Positions 47,980 to 60,870 are shown, counted from the stretch's first letter. The stretch: DNA of 64,000 bases from Apostichopus japonicus (GCF_037975245.1 NC_092572.1:4671501-4735500); one strand, 5' to 3'. Numbers and translations: made by a program. Notes: generated from the letters alone by a model not told the origin.

Positions 47980-48849
47980 CGGTAAAATTGCGGGGCATCA
48001 CTTTAATAAATCTTTGGTTATATGTAACCAAAAATGTTTTGTTTTATGATTTCCCCCCACACAAATGGTAGTGTATGAATGAACGGGTGTTAATGCTATC
48101 GCTGGATGCACTCGGGCTCCGCCCTCGTGCATCGCTTGCATTATCCCCCGATCGTGCATTTGTGAGTAACGCACGCTAGACCGTTGATTAACCCCTTATT
48201 GTTAAATGTTATCATAATAACAATGACTTGCTGCCTACCGTTAAACCATTGATTGTGTTACTCAAAATCATACTAAAACATTGTCTTAGAGATGACACTA
48301 ATTGATAACAATGACATGTTTTGTTTTTAATCCAGTTTTTGTTCCATTATTTTGTTCTCTAATGATGTTGCTTTAAAGACAATAGGAACATGTGACTTTG
48401 ACATATTATAGTAAGACTTTAACATATTAGTAACGAAGATAATGTTCTGTATATTTAACATTAACCCTAAATGCGATGATCGGCTCTCCATACATATCTT
48501 TCATTCTTCTTGTATCATTATTTTGCTTCCTCTTATTAATGGTACTGATTGATGATTAATGAATATCCATGATCTATTCATTGTAATTCAGTTTTTTTTG
48601 TCGTATTTGCATTAACGCAATTAGATGTTATGAAGCCATAAAGTTTACCAATATTACTCAACCCCCGTCCCGCATAACTGAATATAGGTACATTTACTAT
48701 ACCAACACCGACATGCAGACCATTTATGGAAGTCAATGAATATTAGTGAATGTGCTTACAGTACTCTACCTTCTTGAGATAATGATAAGTTAAAGCAGTA
48801 TGATGTTAAAATTTTGGAGTATCCAAAAATTTTAAAAGATTGAGGGGGA

Positions 48850-49598
48850 TGTTATGAAATAGTGATACCATCTCTTTGATGTTACCGAAAAACTCCATCG
48901 AGACACCTTACGGGCCTCTTATGTATTTATCTAGGTCATGGATTCAGTTTTCCCACGAGAAGTTTTTAACTATCTTATTGAATCTTGGTACAGGGCCTTT
49001 TCCCAAAATAGATTCCATTATGTCTGTGGAACATTCGAGAAGGTTCTCTCACGTGGTATGGAAGTTTCCATAGAAAGGGGATGGACTTCCAAACTCCCAA
49101 CCAATCAGGGCAGATCAGTGCCAGTGCACTTATTTTTATATCATTAAGCTAATACAGGATGGTCAGGTCATTGGCTGCCTACTGATTGTGCGCAGTGAGA
49201 TTTTATGGAAGTAAGGTATAAAAGAAAAATGCGGCGGAAAGTTTTATCACTTGATCAGCAAATTTATCACTCCGTCAGCGCTCCGTGATCAGTTCGTCAT
49301 TGCTTCGTTACTATTTCATCACTCCTAATTGTTTAATTGACGGAGTCAAGTCAAGTCAAGTCAAATCATTGTAATTTAGTTTTATTTGTAAAGAGAATCG
49401 ACAGAGAAGAAATTATACCGAATCATTAATCAAATCCTATCTCGTCAAATTGTTTTTTGTGTGAAGTCATTGTTTTCTTCCGTTCGAGACATCTCCTGAA
49501 GAAGCGTAAATACGGCATCAAGATATCCCAGTACCTTTCTATCGCGAGTCCCGATATAGTTTTACTATCGGAGGAGCCGGGCTCGTCACAATATTACA
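48850..49598 (+). repeat. Right LTR (749 bp)
   Basis: A copy of the left LTR with the same length and the same TATA box 1619 bp further on; I saw no difference between the two when reading them side by side. Confidence 0.93.
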
Positions 49599-50399
49599 CT
49601 AAAACAATCATCTTCCATTTTCAGCAATCTATTTTTGGCCTTTTGTTAGTCAAAATTTTCTCCTGTGGCTACCATGGTGGGCCCGCATACTGTATGAGTA
49701 ATATTCAGCAACCCACAACTAAAAGGACAGTAGGCAGCTGTTAAATTCATTTTACATCAGTTTCTGTGCAGTGTCCTTCATACTGAGCCATCTGTATGCC
49801 TCCTACTGCATGCCCATTAAGAACTGCCTCAACTGTTGACTTTTCACCAGAAATTTACAACATCAATAGAAGTATCAGTTTTTATTTGAGTGTTATCATG
49901 GAGGGGTCAGAACCCCATTAATAATGTATTCATTAATTGAACATTGCTTTTCAACATACTTTAACAATCACTATAGTCACTGTGTTCATTTGGTTTGAAT
50001 AGTATTTTTAGCTTTACAAAGTTTACGGAAAACCTTTTGCATACCTACAGTATGGCATTTCCCTGTCAGTTGATGTTAGCTTTGCAGAAATTTACTTACC
50101 ATCGTTTTTACTTCTCCACAGGTGTTGCAAATATTGACATAGAAAATCTAGAAGTTGGTCGGAAGTTGAGAGAAGTGAATGTGTAATTTCTCACCAAACT
50201 AAAAGAGGCTATGTTAGAATTTAACAACCACAATATCAACCACTGACTGTTATAGCAACAACTTTGGAAAACTTGGAGAATTTTTCAGAACCCACGGTGA
50301 GTAATCAGCACTTGATTATAAAGTGATTTTTATAATGGAGCTTCATAATTGTTTATCAAAAACCATGCAGCAGTGACTGCTTGTGTGTGCATATGTGAG

Positions 50400-51250
50400 A
50401 GAGAGATGCCTTAGCTCAAATTTTGAAAACTTTGATAATTCAACAAGTGCAATATGCATGAAGTTCATACTTGGTAGAAAGCTACCCCTTAGCAAATTCT
50501 CAGCTGCAATTGTTATTTAATTGCCAGTGGTCAAACCCTATAAATGACCTTACTGAAGTAAAGGTTAAGTGAAATTAGTATGCTTATCCCTCAATCGAGT
50601 GCTTACCACTTGCTGTTACTTAGTACGTCAAAAATTGTTTGAGGTCCACACCACCTAAAAATCTGAAACTTTGTTAACAGGTTATCTCACCATGTACAGC
50701 TTACATATAGTTCACACTTTGAACAATTAGAAGAATGTATTCGGTATCTACCACCTTAGTAAATTCTTCACTGTTATTGCTTTGGGAGGGGCCAAAGGTC
50801 ATATGAGATAACCAATGGTCTAAACCTGAAAACTTTGTGAATGAGCTAACTCAAAGAATAAAGCTACATAGAATGTCAAATTTGTTCCTCTGATTGAATA
50901 CTTGCCATCTACAGTATAATGTTAACTTTTTTGAGGTCAAATGTCATTTGAGGTAAATTTTAGTTAAATTCTGAAAACATATCTCACTAAGTACAGCTTG
51001 CATGAAGTTAATGCTCAGTATGAAGACACTCTTAGTAAATACTCAGCTGATAGTGTGTTGGGAGAAGTCAAGGTCATTTGAGGTCACTAGTGGTCAACAA
51101 CTGACAACTTTTCTAGCTGAAGAAGTGAAGTTTTGGTAAATTTCAAATTTGATAGGAATTAAGCATTTGTCTTCTTTTTTTTTTGGCTGTTTCGGTCAAG
51201 GTCACTCAAGGTCAGTTAATTTCAGTCTGAAAAACTTCTTGAACATGGTA
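50400..51250. repeat. Degenerate tandem repeat with AAGGTCATTTGAGGTCA motif
   Basis: About five diverged units of 140-190 bp in an intron of the ParB-like gene. Each has a version of GGTCAAAGGTCAT, ACTGGTGGTCAA, GAAAACTTTGT and TCTCACCAAGTACAGC (for example near 50520, 50793, 50933, 51068 and 51195). One further GGTCAAAGGTCATTTGGGG lies at 52889. The paired GGTCA half-sites look like nuclear-receptor sites but are part of the repeat. Confidence 0.6.
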
Positions 51251-52693
51251 CCTCACCATGCACATGGCAATATTAGCCCTAGACAAGAAGAACAACATGA
51301 ACAGATCTTTTACTTGACATGTGGATTCCTACATACATCATAATATTAAAAACCTTTGAAAACATGATAACTCAGGGTTGTCCACACCATATCTTTGAGT
51401 ACACATTTAGTTCTCCTTTGCTAATAGTTGCAAGAGATTTTTTTTTCCATTTCACTGTGGATCCCAAGTACTCAGTAGAACTCTCCCCTCCAATGCCCTA
51501 CAATAACAATAGGCAAAGGAATCACTAAGCCCTGTGGCTTTCTGTTTGCATGTCAATTACACCTGATCTTTGAGGACAAAAGTCTGACATTACGCTACTT
51601 TGACTTAAGTTACTGATATATTCATTTTCACATTTTGTAACAAATTTTTCTTTCAGGCAAATGGATACCATTATGAAGTTATTGGTGGCATCCACAATCT
51701 GACAGCCTGTAAGGAGCTGAGAGAGAGAAATCCAGACAAGAATGTAAAGATACAAAACTTTGGTTAGCAAACAAGCACATCAAAATAGGGGAAACCAGGC
51801 ATCATATGAGCATTGAGGTAAAGGTGACTACTATGAATGTTGTTTTTATAGAAGAATTTTTGCCGAGCAGTTATTCATCTCATTCCTCCATATTGTATAT
51901 TCAGGTTGCAATGACCTATGCATTAAGACATTGAAAGTGTGTATGGAAAAGTCCTTGTCTACACATAACACATAACTTTGTGTTGTGCACACAGAATCGC
52001 TCTCTTACAGTATGTGAATTTTCAAATAATTGTTATTTAATCACTCTGATAGGAAGGATTAGGTACAATATTGTAGTTCCTTTGCCAGTTGGACCATTAA
52101 CAGTATTATGCAACAGTTGCCATGGTAGTGGTTAGTTTTCCCAATAGGGGTCATTCATTGTGGGGTATTGCATGGTCACTGGAAGTGTTTGACTGAGGGA
52201 GGGGTAAAAGTTGTCTGTGTGGGGTGTCCAATTTTATGTCAAACAGTCCTCTTCAATGACTGGCTTGATTTTCTTAAAACTTGGTATGAAGGTGTTTTAG
52301 GGTGAAAGTCTATGTCTAGCAGACCCCCCCCCCCCCCCCAGAAACAGGGGTCAAATGTCACATCAAATTAAATTCAATGTTTTAATTCAATATTACTCCA
52401 AGGGGACACATTACATTCAAATGGAATCTTCACTTGTATAATGGGAACAACATGTAGGCAACTAATACAGGCAGAAATGTGACCTCTGTCATAGTATTAC
52501 TCAGATTGTAGAGGACAGCAGAGTGATAGCACTGCAATCATATGACAGTATAGTCCTGCTAACTTATCATATCAAAAAACATTTGCAGTCTTTGTTCATT
52601 TGTTTTTTTACTATCAATGCAACAGATAAAAAATAAATAAAATGGTTAGACTGTCAGTGTAGAATAAAGTTTTATTTCTCTTTTTTTCTGAAG

Positions 52694-52870
52694 ATGACAC
52701 AGAAATGCTCACACTGAGTCTGTTTAGTCTGGCCATTGCGTTCAAGAGGAAAACCATTGCAAGGAAACTTTGATGGGATGATGGCACAGAACTTAATGTG
52801 ACTATTGTTGCTAGGGATGATCCTAGATCACAGAGGATGAAAAAAATGTGTATAGCACTGATTAAAAGAA
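52694..52870 (+). other. Possible further exon of the ParB-like gene
   Basis: A pyrimidine-rich acceptor (CTCTTTTTTTCTGAAG) is followed by DDTEMLTLSLFSLAIAFKRK in plus-strand translation. Related proteins often continue the ParB-like domain with an 'L-x-D-x-E-x-L-x-L' helix. The frame does not stay open, so this is weak. Confidence 0.2.
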
Positions 52871-53229
52871 GTGTATTGATTTTGGTGAAGGTCAAAGGTC
52901 ATTTGGGGACAACAGGGAGGTTAATTGTCTTGTAGGGTATATGTGTTCATGTTCAGAAAGTGGCAACACTGAAACAGCCACATGGTCTTCTACTCTGCAA
53001 ATCCTAAAATGCTTGTTTTAAGTGTGTGTGAAATAAAAAGGGGGGGGGGGGGAGGGGGTAAGGTTACAGTGACTTTCTCTTATTATTGTATTTTTTTGGT
53101 GAAAAATTATTAGTAGGGGTATCAGTATGCCCATTAGAGCAATCTGAGGGTCTGAATAGTACATCCTTCAGAACTGCATTGTAAGCCACTTATTGTTGTT
53201 ATTAATGATGTAATTTCTTATTGCTAACT

Positions 53230-54320
53230 GACACTCCGAGCAGTAGGGGGTGTATCGGTCTTCAGAACTGCATTCTTAGCCACCTAATGGTGTTATTATG
53301 TTATTTCAGAACTAATGGTGTAACTTCTTGGTGCTAAATGACTCTCCAACCATTAGCGGGGCGTTTTGGTACACCTCTCAGAACTGCTTTGCAAGCCACT
53401 AAATTTTGTTACTTCTTGGTGCTAAATGACACTCCAACCAGCAGCGGGGCGTATTGGTACGCCCCTTAATGGTGTTAGTTCTTGGTGCTAAATGACACTC
53501 CAACCATTAGCGGGGCGTATTGGTACGCCCCTTAGAACTGTATTGCAAGCCACTAAATTTTGTTACTTCTTGGTGCTAAATGACACTCCAACCAGTAGCG
53601 GGGCGTATTGGTACGCCCCTTAATGGTGTTAGTTCTTGGTGCTAAATGACACTCCAACCATTAGCGGGGCGTATTGGTACGCCCCTTAGAACTGTATTGC
53701 AAGCCACTAAATTTTGTTACTTCTTGGTGCTAAATGACACTCCATCCAGTAGCGGGGCGTATTGGTACGCCCCTTAATGGTGTTAGTTCTTGGTGCTAAA
53801 TGACACTCCAACCATTAGCGGGGCGTATTGGTACGCCCCTTAGAACTGTATTGCAAGCCACTAAATTTTGTTACTTCTTGGTGCTAAATGACACTCCAAC
53901 CAGTAGCGGGGCGTATTGGTACGCCCCTTAATGGTGTTAGTTCTTGGTGCTAAATGACACTCCAACCAGTAGCGGGGCGTATTGGTACGCCCATTAGAAC
54001 TGTATTGCAAGCCACTAAATTTTGTTACTTCTTGGTGCTAAATGACACTCCAACCAGTAGCGGGGCATATTGGTACGCCCCTCAGAACTGTATTGTAAGC
54101 CATTAATGGTGTTTCTTCTTGGTGCTAAATGACACTCCAACCAGTAGTGGGGCGTATTGGTACGCCCCTCAGAACTGTATTGCAAGCCACTAAATGTTGT
54201 TACTTCTTGGTGCTAAATGACACTCCAACCAGTAGCGGGGCGTATTGGTACGCCCCTCAGAACTGTATTGTAAGCCATTAGTGGTGTTTCTTCTTGGTGC
54301 TAAATGACACTCCCTTGCAG
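53230..54320. repeat. 154-bp dimeric satellite with palindromic GGGGCGTA core
   Basis: Alternating 88- and 66-bp monomers. Both share TTCTTGGTGCTAAATGACAC, TCCAACCAGTAGC and the palindrome GGGGCGTATTGGTACGCCCC; the longer monomer adds AGAACTGTATTGCAAGCCAC, the shorter TTAATGGTGTTAG. Core starts include 53358, 53446, 53512 and 53600 (154 bp from 53446). About 13 cores in total, the first and last diverged. The later copies (54060 onward) use only the long type. Confidence 0.95.
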
Positions 54321-57300
54321 TTGTGGGGTGTATTTGTTTCACTGATTCACTTTTGTACAGGGACAAGAGGTATTTTTCTTCCTTTATTCATGTAAGAAAT
54401 TAACCTTCTAAATTTCAGTTTATGGTCATGTAGATAAAATATAACATGAAATACATAAGTTGGTACAAACAAAGAATAATTTTCTCATTGTGTTATTTTT
54501 TGTCTCAAATTTATGTATCTGCAGTATGATTACAATGCATTTGCCTTTTTAACTCACATTTTGAAGGTTTAAAGACAATGACAGTCATAGCGTAGATTTT
54601 TCCCTTATATATACCATATTTTTATACCCGAGTGCAAACGTCAATAAAAGCAATATAATTTCTGGTAAATTTATCAATGTTGAACAAAAAGTTTTTTTTT
54701 TCTTGGATAAAAGTCAGGTTTAAATAGTTCCTAGAAACCCTAAATGTTTCCTAGCCTCTTTTAATTTAATTTCATTGTATTTCTTTAGGAGCAATCTCTA
54801 TGACCATCAAACACCTTTATTCTAGTTATCCCTAATTTCATATCTCATAGTAACATATTGTTCTTTAAGTTTTCAATAAAATACTGCAAGTGATTCAATG
54901 GTAATAAAAGTTCCTAATTGTCATGAAAAATCATTGATTACTTTCAATAAAAGACCAATGCAGAAGAAATTGAAATGTTCTTTTATGATGTAATAATAAA
55001 GTATATATGTTATAATTAATTGTACACCAGCTTTTTTTTTAAATTATAATTTAACCCCCAGGACGATGTAGCATCTTGGCTCCCATAACAACAATGATGG
55101 TTGGTGCCCTGTCTAGTGATTAACTATGATCACACTGATTGCAACCTTAAACGTCCTTTCCGCTTACATCAAATATGAGATACATATAGTCGCAGATATG
55201 CTACAGAGGCTATACATCATTGTCAAAAATTAGTATTTTGATTATAAACATCATTTATCTCTTTAGCTAGTTATTTCTTTAACATCGGTTTCGCCCTTCA
55301 CTTAATTAGGTAGGGTATGTCTAGGGCCGACATATTGAATTGTGAGGACTTATTGAATTACAAGTCAAAAAATCCTAACACAAGTATTCCGCTTGTGCCC
55401 AAATACAACTCATCCATATGGGAACTATCAAACGGTCAATCTGTAGGAGAATGGTTTCAGGTACCCCAATACTAGCTTTCCGTCAACACCCTAACCTTCG
55501 ATTCACTGACTTTCTCCAGACTTCCCAACCCAGATTCTACTTCAGCAAGCAATTTCCGTCGCGAAAAACCTCGCTGCTTACATATACCCTCATATTTCCC
55601 CTGACACTATGGTCAAATTCTCAGTGTCGACTATGGTCTCTTGTGATTCTGAATTCATTCAGTTCTCTAGTAGTCTGATGTGAGTAAATATCTCATCTTG
55701 TTAGGATAGAACGGTTGGATATGGTAATTTTCGATTTTTCTTTCATTTTTTTTTTTTATATTTGTGTATGAAGAATAATTCCAGGTTTTCCTTTCACCGG
55801 AATTATAACAAAAACAACATTCCAAGAAATAGATGCCAGAGTTTGGTAAAAGAGTAATTACCTGTCAGGGAAAGAGTCATTGTTAAAACAGAGGTACTAA
55901 ACCAACTTTGTGGAAAGTAACACTAAATCAATTGTTCTCTGAATAAAAAACCCAATAGGGTTTATAGAGGAAACACCAGACCATGGTTGCAACAACTCAG
56001 TTTTGATGAAACACGAAAAGTGGGTATCACTCTTAACCTATCCGAGGAAATACAAATATTCGTCCCAGAAACTTTCTAACATTTGCCAGTAAATTTGGCA
56101 GATTTGTTTACAGTGTACACCATGATTTTTACTCCATTCTCTGAAATGTCGTTCTTTATTCGAGTGCCTTGAAACAAACTGAGTTAGCAAAAATGAAGGA
56201 GACCATGATAAATGCATCCACTCCATTTCCTGTCTGGATTTCAATCATTTATTCAGTTGTGTTAGCCTGTACAAACGTTATGAAACTGAAGGGATTCTAT
56301 CTAGCCACAGGAGGTATGTGACAGTATGTGACACTAGAAATATATGTTTCATCGCCATTTCTGTTTTCACATCCGGTTAAAAGGAAGTAAAACAAGATTT
56401 TTGATAACCTATACCAAACATAATTATTTGAAAAAATAATCTTATCATATTAACAATGCTGCTGGAAAATGCTATTCAATGTACATTCACTAATTTGATG
56501 AGTCTGGAATAAACAATGATTTTTGCAATAGAAATGATATTGGACATTGAATTATACATTGATGGCAATTAGAAATATATCGTTGTCATGCAGAACAAAC
56601 CACTGTTTGTTGGGTGCTACAAAACATCCTTATTTTCAGGCTCATAGGTTTACAGCAACTCTCACAAAGAAAAGTTTAAAAATCGCGTTACAATAATTAT
56701 TTTTCTACGACACCAAAGGACACAAATCACCCCCTCAATTGGACCAAACAATGGTAAACAAAGAGAATTAAGGAATTTCAACTAAACATCTAGGTCAGTT
56801 GTTTTATGACGGCAAGACAAAATAACATGCAGTTGAAAATTGAGAAACTTGATTAATTTCCAACCAATCACGGAACTATTGGCGAAAGGCCTTTATTTGA
56901 ATTCTCCAGCCTTTACCACTAACTATAATTACTAAAGGGATGGATATCATATAAAGAGTCACCTAAGTTAAAGATACAGGATATAACCTGCAAAAATGGT
57001 TCACTGGGGATGAAGCACCTAGCTATAATACAATTCACAACTTTTTCATACCACATGTACCACGAAATTGATAAACTCTATCTTGTGTTTCAATATGATA
57101 CTTTCAAAATAACTGCAAATTGGCCTAGTTTAAGGCTAGGTGAACAATAAGTGAATTCAGTCAGACAATCTTTTCCTTTGGCGCATGCAATTTTAGGATT
57201 ATATCCCAATGTTGGATTAGTGAGAAACCAATTCGAAATAAGTATCTTATGGATACCTGTACTTAATAACACGAAAAGTCAATACGTTTACTTACATACG

Positions 57301-57849
57301 TTTTATGCATATGTGGGGATATCATTTCTCATTAAACCAAAAATAAAACAACACAGAGATCTAGGCGCACATTTTGTATATGTTGGTGAAATTTGATTAA
57401 TTCTTCTGTTTGAATGTTTTTCATAGTTGCCATGGGAACTGATGGAACAATTTTCATATCAATGGCTACAACAACAAAAGAAGGGGGAAATATCGTGAAG
57501 AAAACATCGATAACTTCTCAATGAAATCTGCTAATAATTAAACATACTATTGTTGACGCACACGTTTTAATATCTTCTAAGACTCTTCTATCCTGCTTGC
57601 TATTGTCATTATTGCTTTCATATCAGTTTTTTAATATCACACAAAAGACTATTTAGACGATTGCAGAAGGTTTTTTTTTGTTCTTTCAAACGAGATCCTA
57701 TTTTTTGATGAGTCTAATAATGAGTTTTATATATTTTTTTCATTTATTTTTGATATATAAACGTGTTGTAAAGCATGCAGTACATCGTTGTAAGTTTCGG
57801 TGTAATCATTTCAACATATATTTACATCAATAGGTGTCCCACTAACAAG
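54321..57849. other. Intergenic, nothing recognised
   Basis: AT-rich unique-looking DNA. Open frames such as those at 55418 and 56038 have no domain, splice support or family likeness. Confidence 0.4.
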
Positions 57850-57901
57850 ATGACGAGGACCTGCTACTTACCTCTGATTGTCATTCTAGTGATCCCAGCA
57901 G
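57850..57901 (+). CDS. Signal-peptide exon, secreted protein A
   Basis: MTRTCYLPLIVILVIPAG has a short basic start, a hydrophobic core and a small-residue end, the shape of a signal peptide. The ATG lies in AACAAGATGA. The exon ends GCA G|GTTTGT, phase 1 with a GTTTGT donor, the same as lectin exon 1 (TGC G|GTTTGT) and the 60871 exon; at 52 bp it matches lectin exon 1 in length exactly. It is thus probably the first exon of a related secreted gene; its following exons are not identified. Confidence 0.55.
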
Positions 57902-60870
57902 GTTTGTGTTATTTTGTCCAGTTACAAAAATGCAGAATTTAATTTCACCTGATTAGTGTTTCTAAGCTTGAAGTATCCTGAAAGAGGTTGATATCCTTAT
58001 ATTAACATAATATTTAGGAAGACTACCAAACCATTACGGGCAATTTACTGCATGGAATTAGAAAGATGGTTAATGTTACGGATTTAAGTTGTTGTATCGT
58101 CGGTACCCGTAGGTCAAAATGTATATCCTCTAATAAACGTGGTTAGGTTATAGGGCGAAAATGATTATATTCAATTTCTTATAAATTTCATCTCAAAGTT
58201 GTATTGTACAGTTGACATTAAAGTTGATAACAGTTTTAAAAATTCAGCATATATATATATATATATATATATATAGCATATACAATAATAACACACTTGA
58301 TAGTTGTACTTCAAGTTAATCTAAATGAAACGGAAGATCACTTAGCAAGAATACTTTAATGAGAGTCGATGCGGACAATTTACTTGTTTTAAAAGAAAAG
58401 TTGTATTGCCAAAGAAATATCAGTTTATTGATGTTACGTATGTATTTATTTATTGAAGTGTAAAATGTGCTTTGCAATGTCGTGTATAAACAAAGCGTGG
58501 TAACAAATAATGAATTGTTTGCTTAACGATGCACGGAAACTTCGTGAACACAATACAACGTTCAGTGGAAGAAATATGTATTGTGTGAAATGTTGCTACA
58601 AATAATTACATAGTGATTCTGCAAATGAGTACAGATATGACTACCAATGTTCGTAACAGTAGATTAGGTGGGCAGGTGCATAATATTGTGAAGACAAGAT
58701 CATACACCTATATTAACTCTTATCATCGTGTTATACTTACATATAAGTATGAAATAGTATGAAATTAAAAGTAGTGTGTTACTATTTGCATTGTACACTC
58801 TAAGGAAAAAAAGGAGATTTCGAAATGGCGGCCTGCTGAACTAATGGCTCCCAGAGTCCGGCCTGATTTCGAAGCCACTGTTCAGAACCTCACAATATCA
58901 CGTTTTTCGAATTTGTCAAATTTTGATTTAGATGTCAGTAAATAAACAATGAAAAGCTGAATAAGAAATTACAAAAAACGAAAAAGGGTAAAAAGTATTT
59001 GAGTATATCCCATTCGGTCTAGCTATTTCACAGTTGCAATTTCTGCCCACCACCAAGTGTTTACAATACAAACATTCAGATCACTCCAAAAACAAACAAC
59101 TGCAAGGATATACGCTGTGTCGATGTATATTGTGTATCTTTTCAAATTTTCAAACATCCAATGTAAATGATATGATTGATGCGAACCTAAAATATTGTGC
59201 CATTAATTTTAAAGCGCGTTGGTTTTATGAACTGTTCGCAAAACCAACAAAATAAAGCATTTGCCATATGCTCTGTGTTCTTTAAATTCACAGGTTTTAA
59301 TTTACAGGCTGGAAGCAAAGCAATGCCCTAGTTTTGACAGGAAGAGTATAAATATTAGGTTAAATACGTAGTTTGGGAAATAATTTATAAATACACACAT
59401 TTCATACCAAGTTTAGACTTCAAATAATTTGTGATGATTGCAGCAGCTAATAGGCATTGATAGACTCTATAGCAGCAAAATCTCTCGTTGAATATAATTC
59501 ATATTTAACCTGCATTTGTCTTCTTATTGCCATTACTCCCGACCCTTAATGTTTTCTTAAAAATGAATGACTAAATTATAATTTCCCTTTATTTCCCCTC
59601 GTATCGGTACAAGGGCCTTAATGCAAAGCTTGGCAGATTATATGTATTTACCATCAATAAAAACATTTAAACTTATCTGTCGCTAACAAAAGATCCAAAA
59701 ACAACAAAGATTATAATCCAGTCGTTCGGCAGGCCATGTGACGTCATAAGGCTCGGATGTGTCTACGAGATGGAGTCTGACTTTATAATTGTAAACACAT
59801 GAATGTCTGTAACATGTCTTTGTCACAACAATACTAACGTTTTAGGAACTGACTTTAAAATAGTCAAATCAAGCAAAAGCTAAACGGAGGAAAGCGAGGA
59901 AGAAAAAATATTGAATTTTCATACTTTTCTAGATTAGAATATTTCGATATTTTCGATTTCCAGGTGTGTTTATTTCACTTGCACTGGCTTATATATAGTA
60001 CCGGTAACCTATCGATGCAAAGCTTTCGTAGTAGTGCATGCTCTCCCTACACATGTAATAAACAGTTTATAAGCTATTCTATTCTGGCTTTAACTAAGGT
60101 TAGTTTTTAATGATTTGAAAGAAGGTTCATATGTACGTCTGGTTTTCAAGAGAAAAATAAGAATTTAGAGCTGTAATATTTCGTTATATATGTTACAATA
60201 TTTTTTATTATGCGGGGCTTGAGGGTTTTTAGGGGATTTTCATCGGTTTTCCTGCATTTAAATAGATTTAAGAATCAGTCCAGCAGGAAGGGAGGGGGGG
60301 GGGGGGTGGTGCGATAACCCTTTATAGATAGCAGCCATATAGATGGTTTTGTCTTTTCCTGCTTTGGTGAACCACAGTTTAAAAGGCTCAATATGATTAT
60401 TTGCCTTTTAAAAGAAAGACCTGTATGTTAAACTACATACGTTGTATGCGTATTATGAAATGCATTTACTCATTGAGCTAAAGAGACGTATAAAAACCAT
60501 TATATACGTCAAATCATTCGGCTGGTAATTGTAAGCGAAAGCTACGTCTTTTGTATTGTTTGGATATTTTTATGATAGGTTAAGGTTGTTATAGCAACGG
60601 AAAGAAATAAAATGTTTGAAGTAAGTATAATGACAATGGTAGCCGATTGACATATTTCAATTGGGGAAACAGGGAACCAAAAGATTACAGAGAAAGTGAA
60701 GATTACGCGGTAAAATAACAGGATATGGTCGTTATAACATTCTGTTTTTGTTGTGAATATTACTTTGATATTTAATGAAAGACAGAACTGACCAAGAAGG
60801 CAAGGAACACTTTCATAATAATTACAACAGCGTTATTACTATTAAAGAAGAATCTGCATCAAATACTAAG
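57902..60870. other. Intron or intergenic stretch with a TA microsatellite
   Basis: Contains (AT)n at 58249-58276 and a G-run at 60294-60305; otherwise nothing recognised. Confidence 0.4.

Larger units (their letters stand above)
47231..49598. mobile_element. Young non-autonomous LTR element (TRIM/LARD-like), whole
   Basis: Two LTRs (47231-47979 and 48850-49598) bound an 870-bp non-coding interior. They start TGTTATG and end TATTACA, the usual TG...CA. A polypurine tract, GATTGAGGGGGA, directly precedes the second LTR. The flanking repeat CTAA stands at 47227-47230 and 49599-49602. There is no gag or pol, so it depended on another element; superfamily cannot be assigned from this. By eye the two LTRs are identical over 749 bp, which means a very recent insertion. 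It lies in an intron of the ParB-like gene. Confidence 0.93.
46816..51762 (+). pseudogene. ParB/sulfiredoxin-like multi-exon gene, apparently degenerate
   Basis: Three exons with good splice sites. 46816-46958: a basic stretch, HKLPVLHKKRKSNKDQP, then PLEFIKKEVNAAFL; ends in phase 1. 50122-50296: begins GVANIDIENLEVGRKLREVN; a later segment of the same exon reads LTVIATTLENLENF just before the donor CCCACG|GTGAGT. 51657-51762: ANGYHYEVIGGIHNLTACKE and LRERNPDKNV, ending in phase 1. The order (an I-x-x-L-x-x-G-R strand and helix, a hydrophobic strand, then Y-x-V-I-G-G-x-H and an A-x-K-E-L helix) is that of the ParB N-terminal or sulfiredoxin fold, whose GGxHR box binds nucleotide; here it is GGIHN. 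The middle exon's frame is interrupted about twice, so it is either a pseudogene or badly represented. The first intron carries a young LTR element. Promoter and last exons undefined. Confidence 0.45.

Noticed and set aside
47257-49744. Repeated frames in the two LTRs as genes
   Set aside because: They lie in duplicated LTR sequence with no homology to a known protein.
50793-51210. Cluster of nuclear-receptor GGTCA sites
   Set aside because: The motif is part of a degenerate tandem repeat, so its density needs no regulatory explanation.
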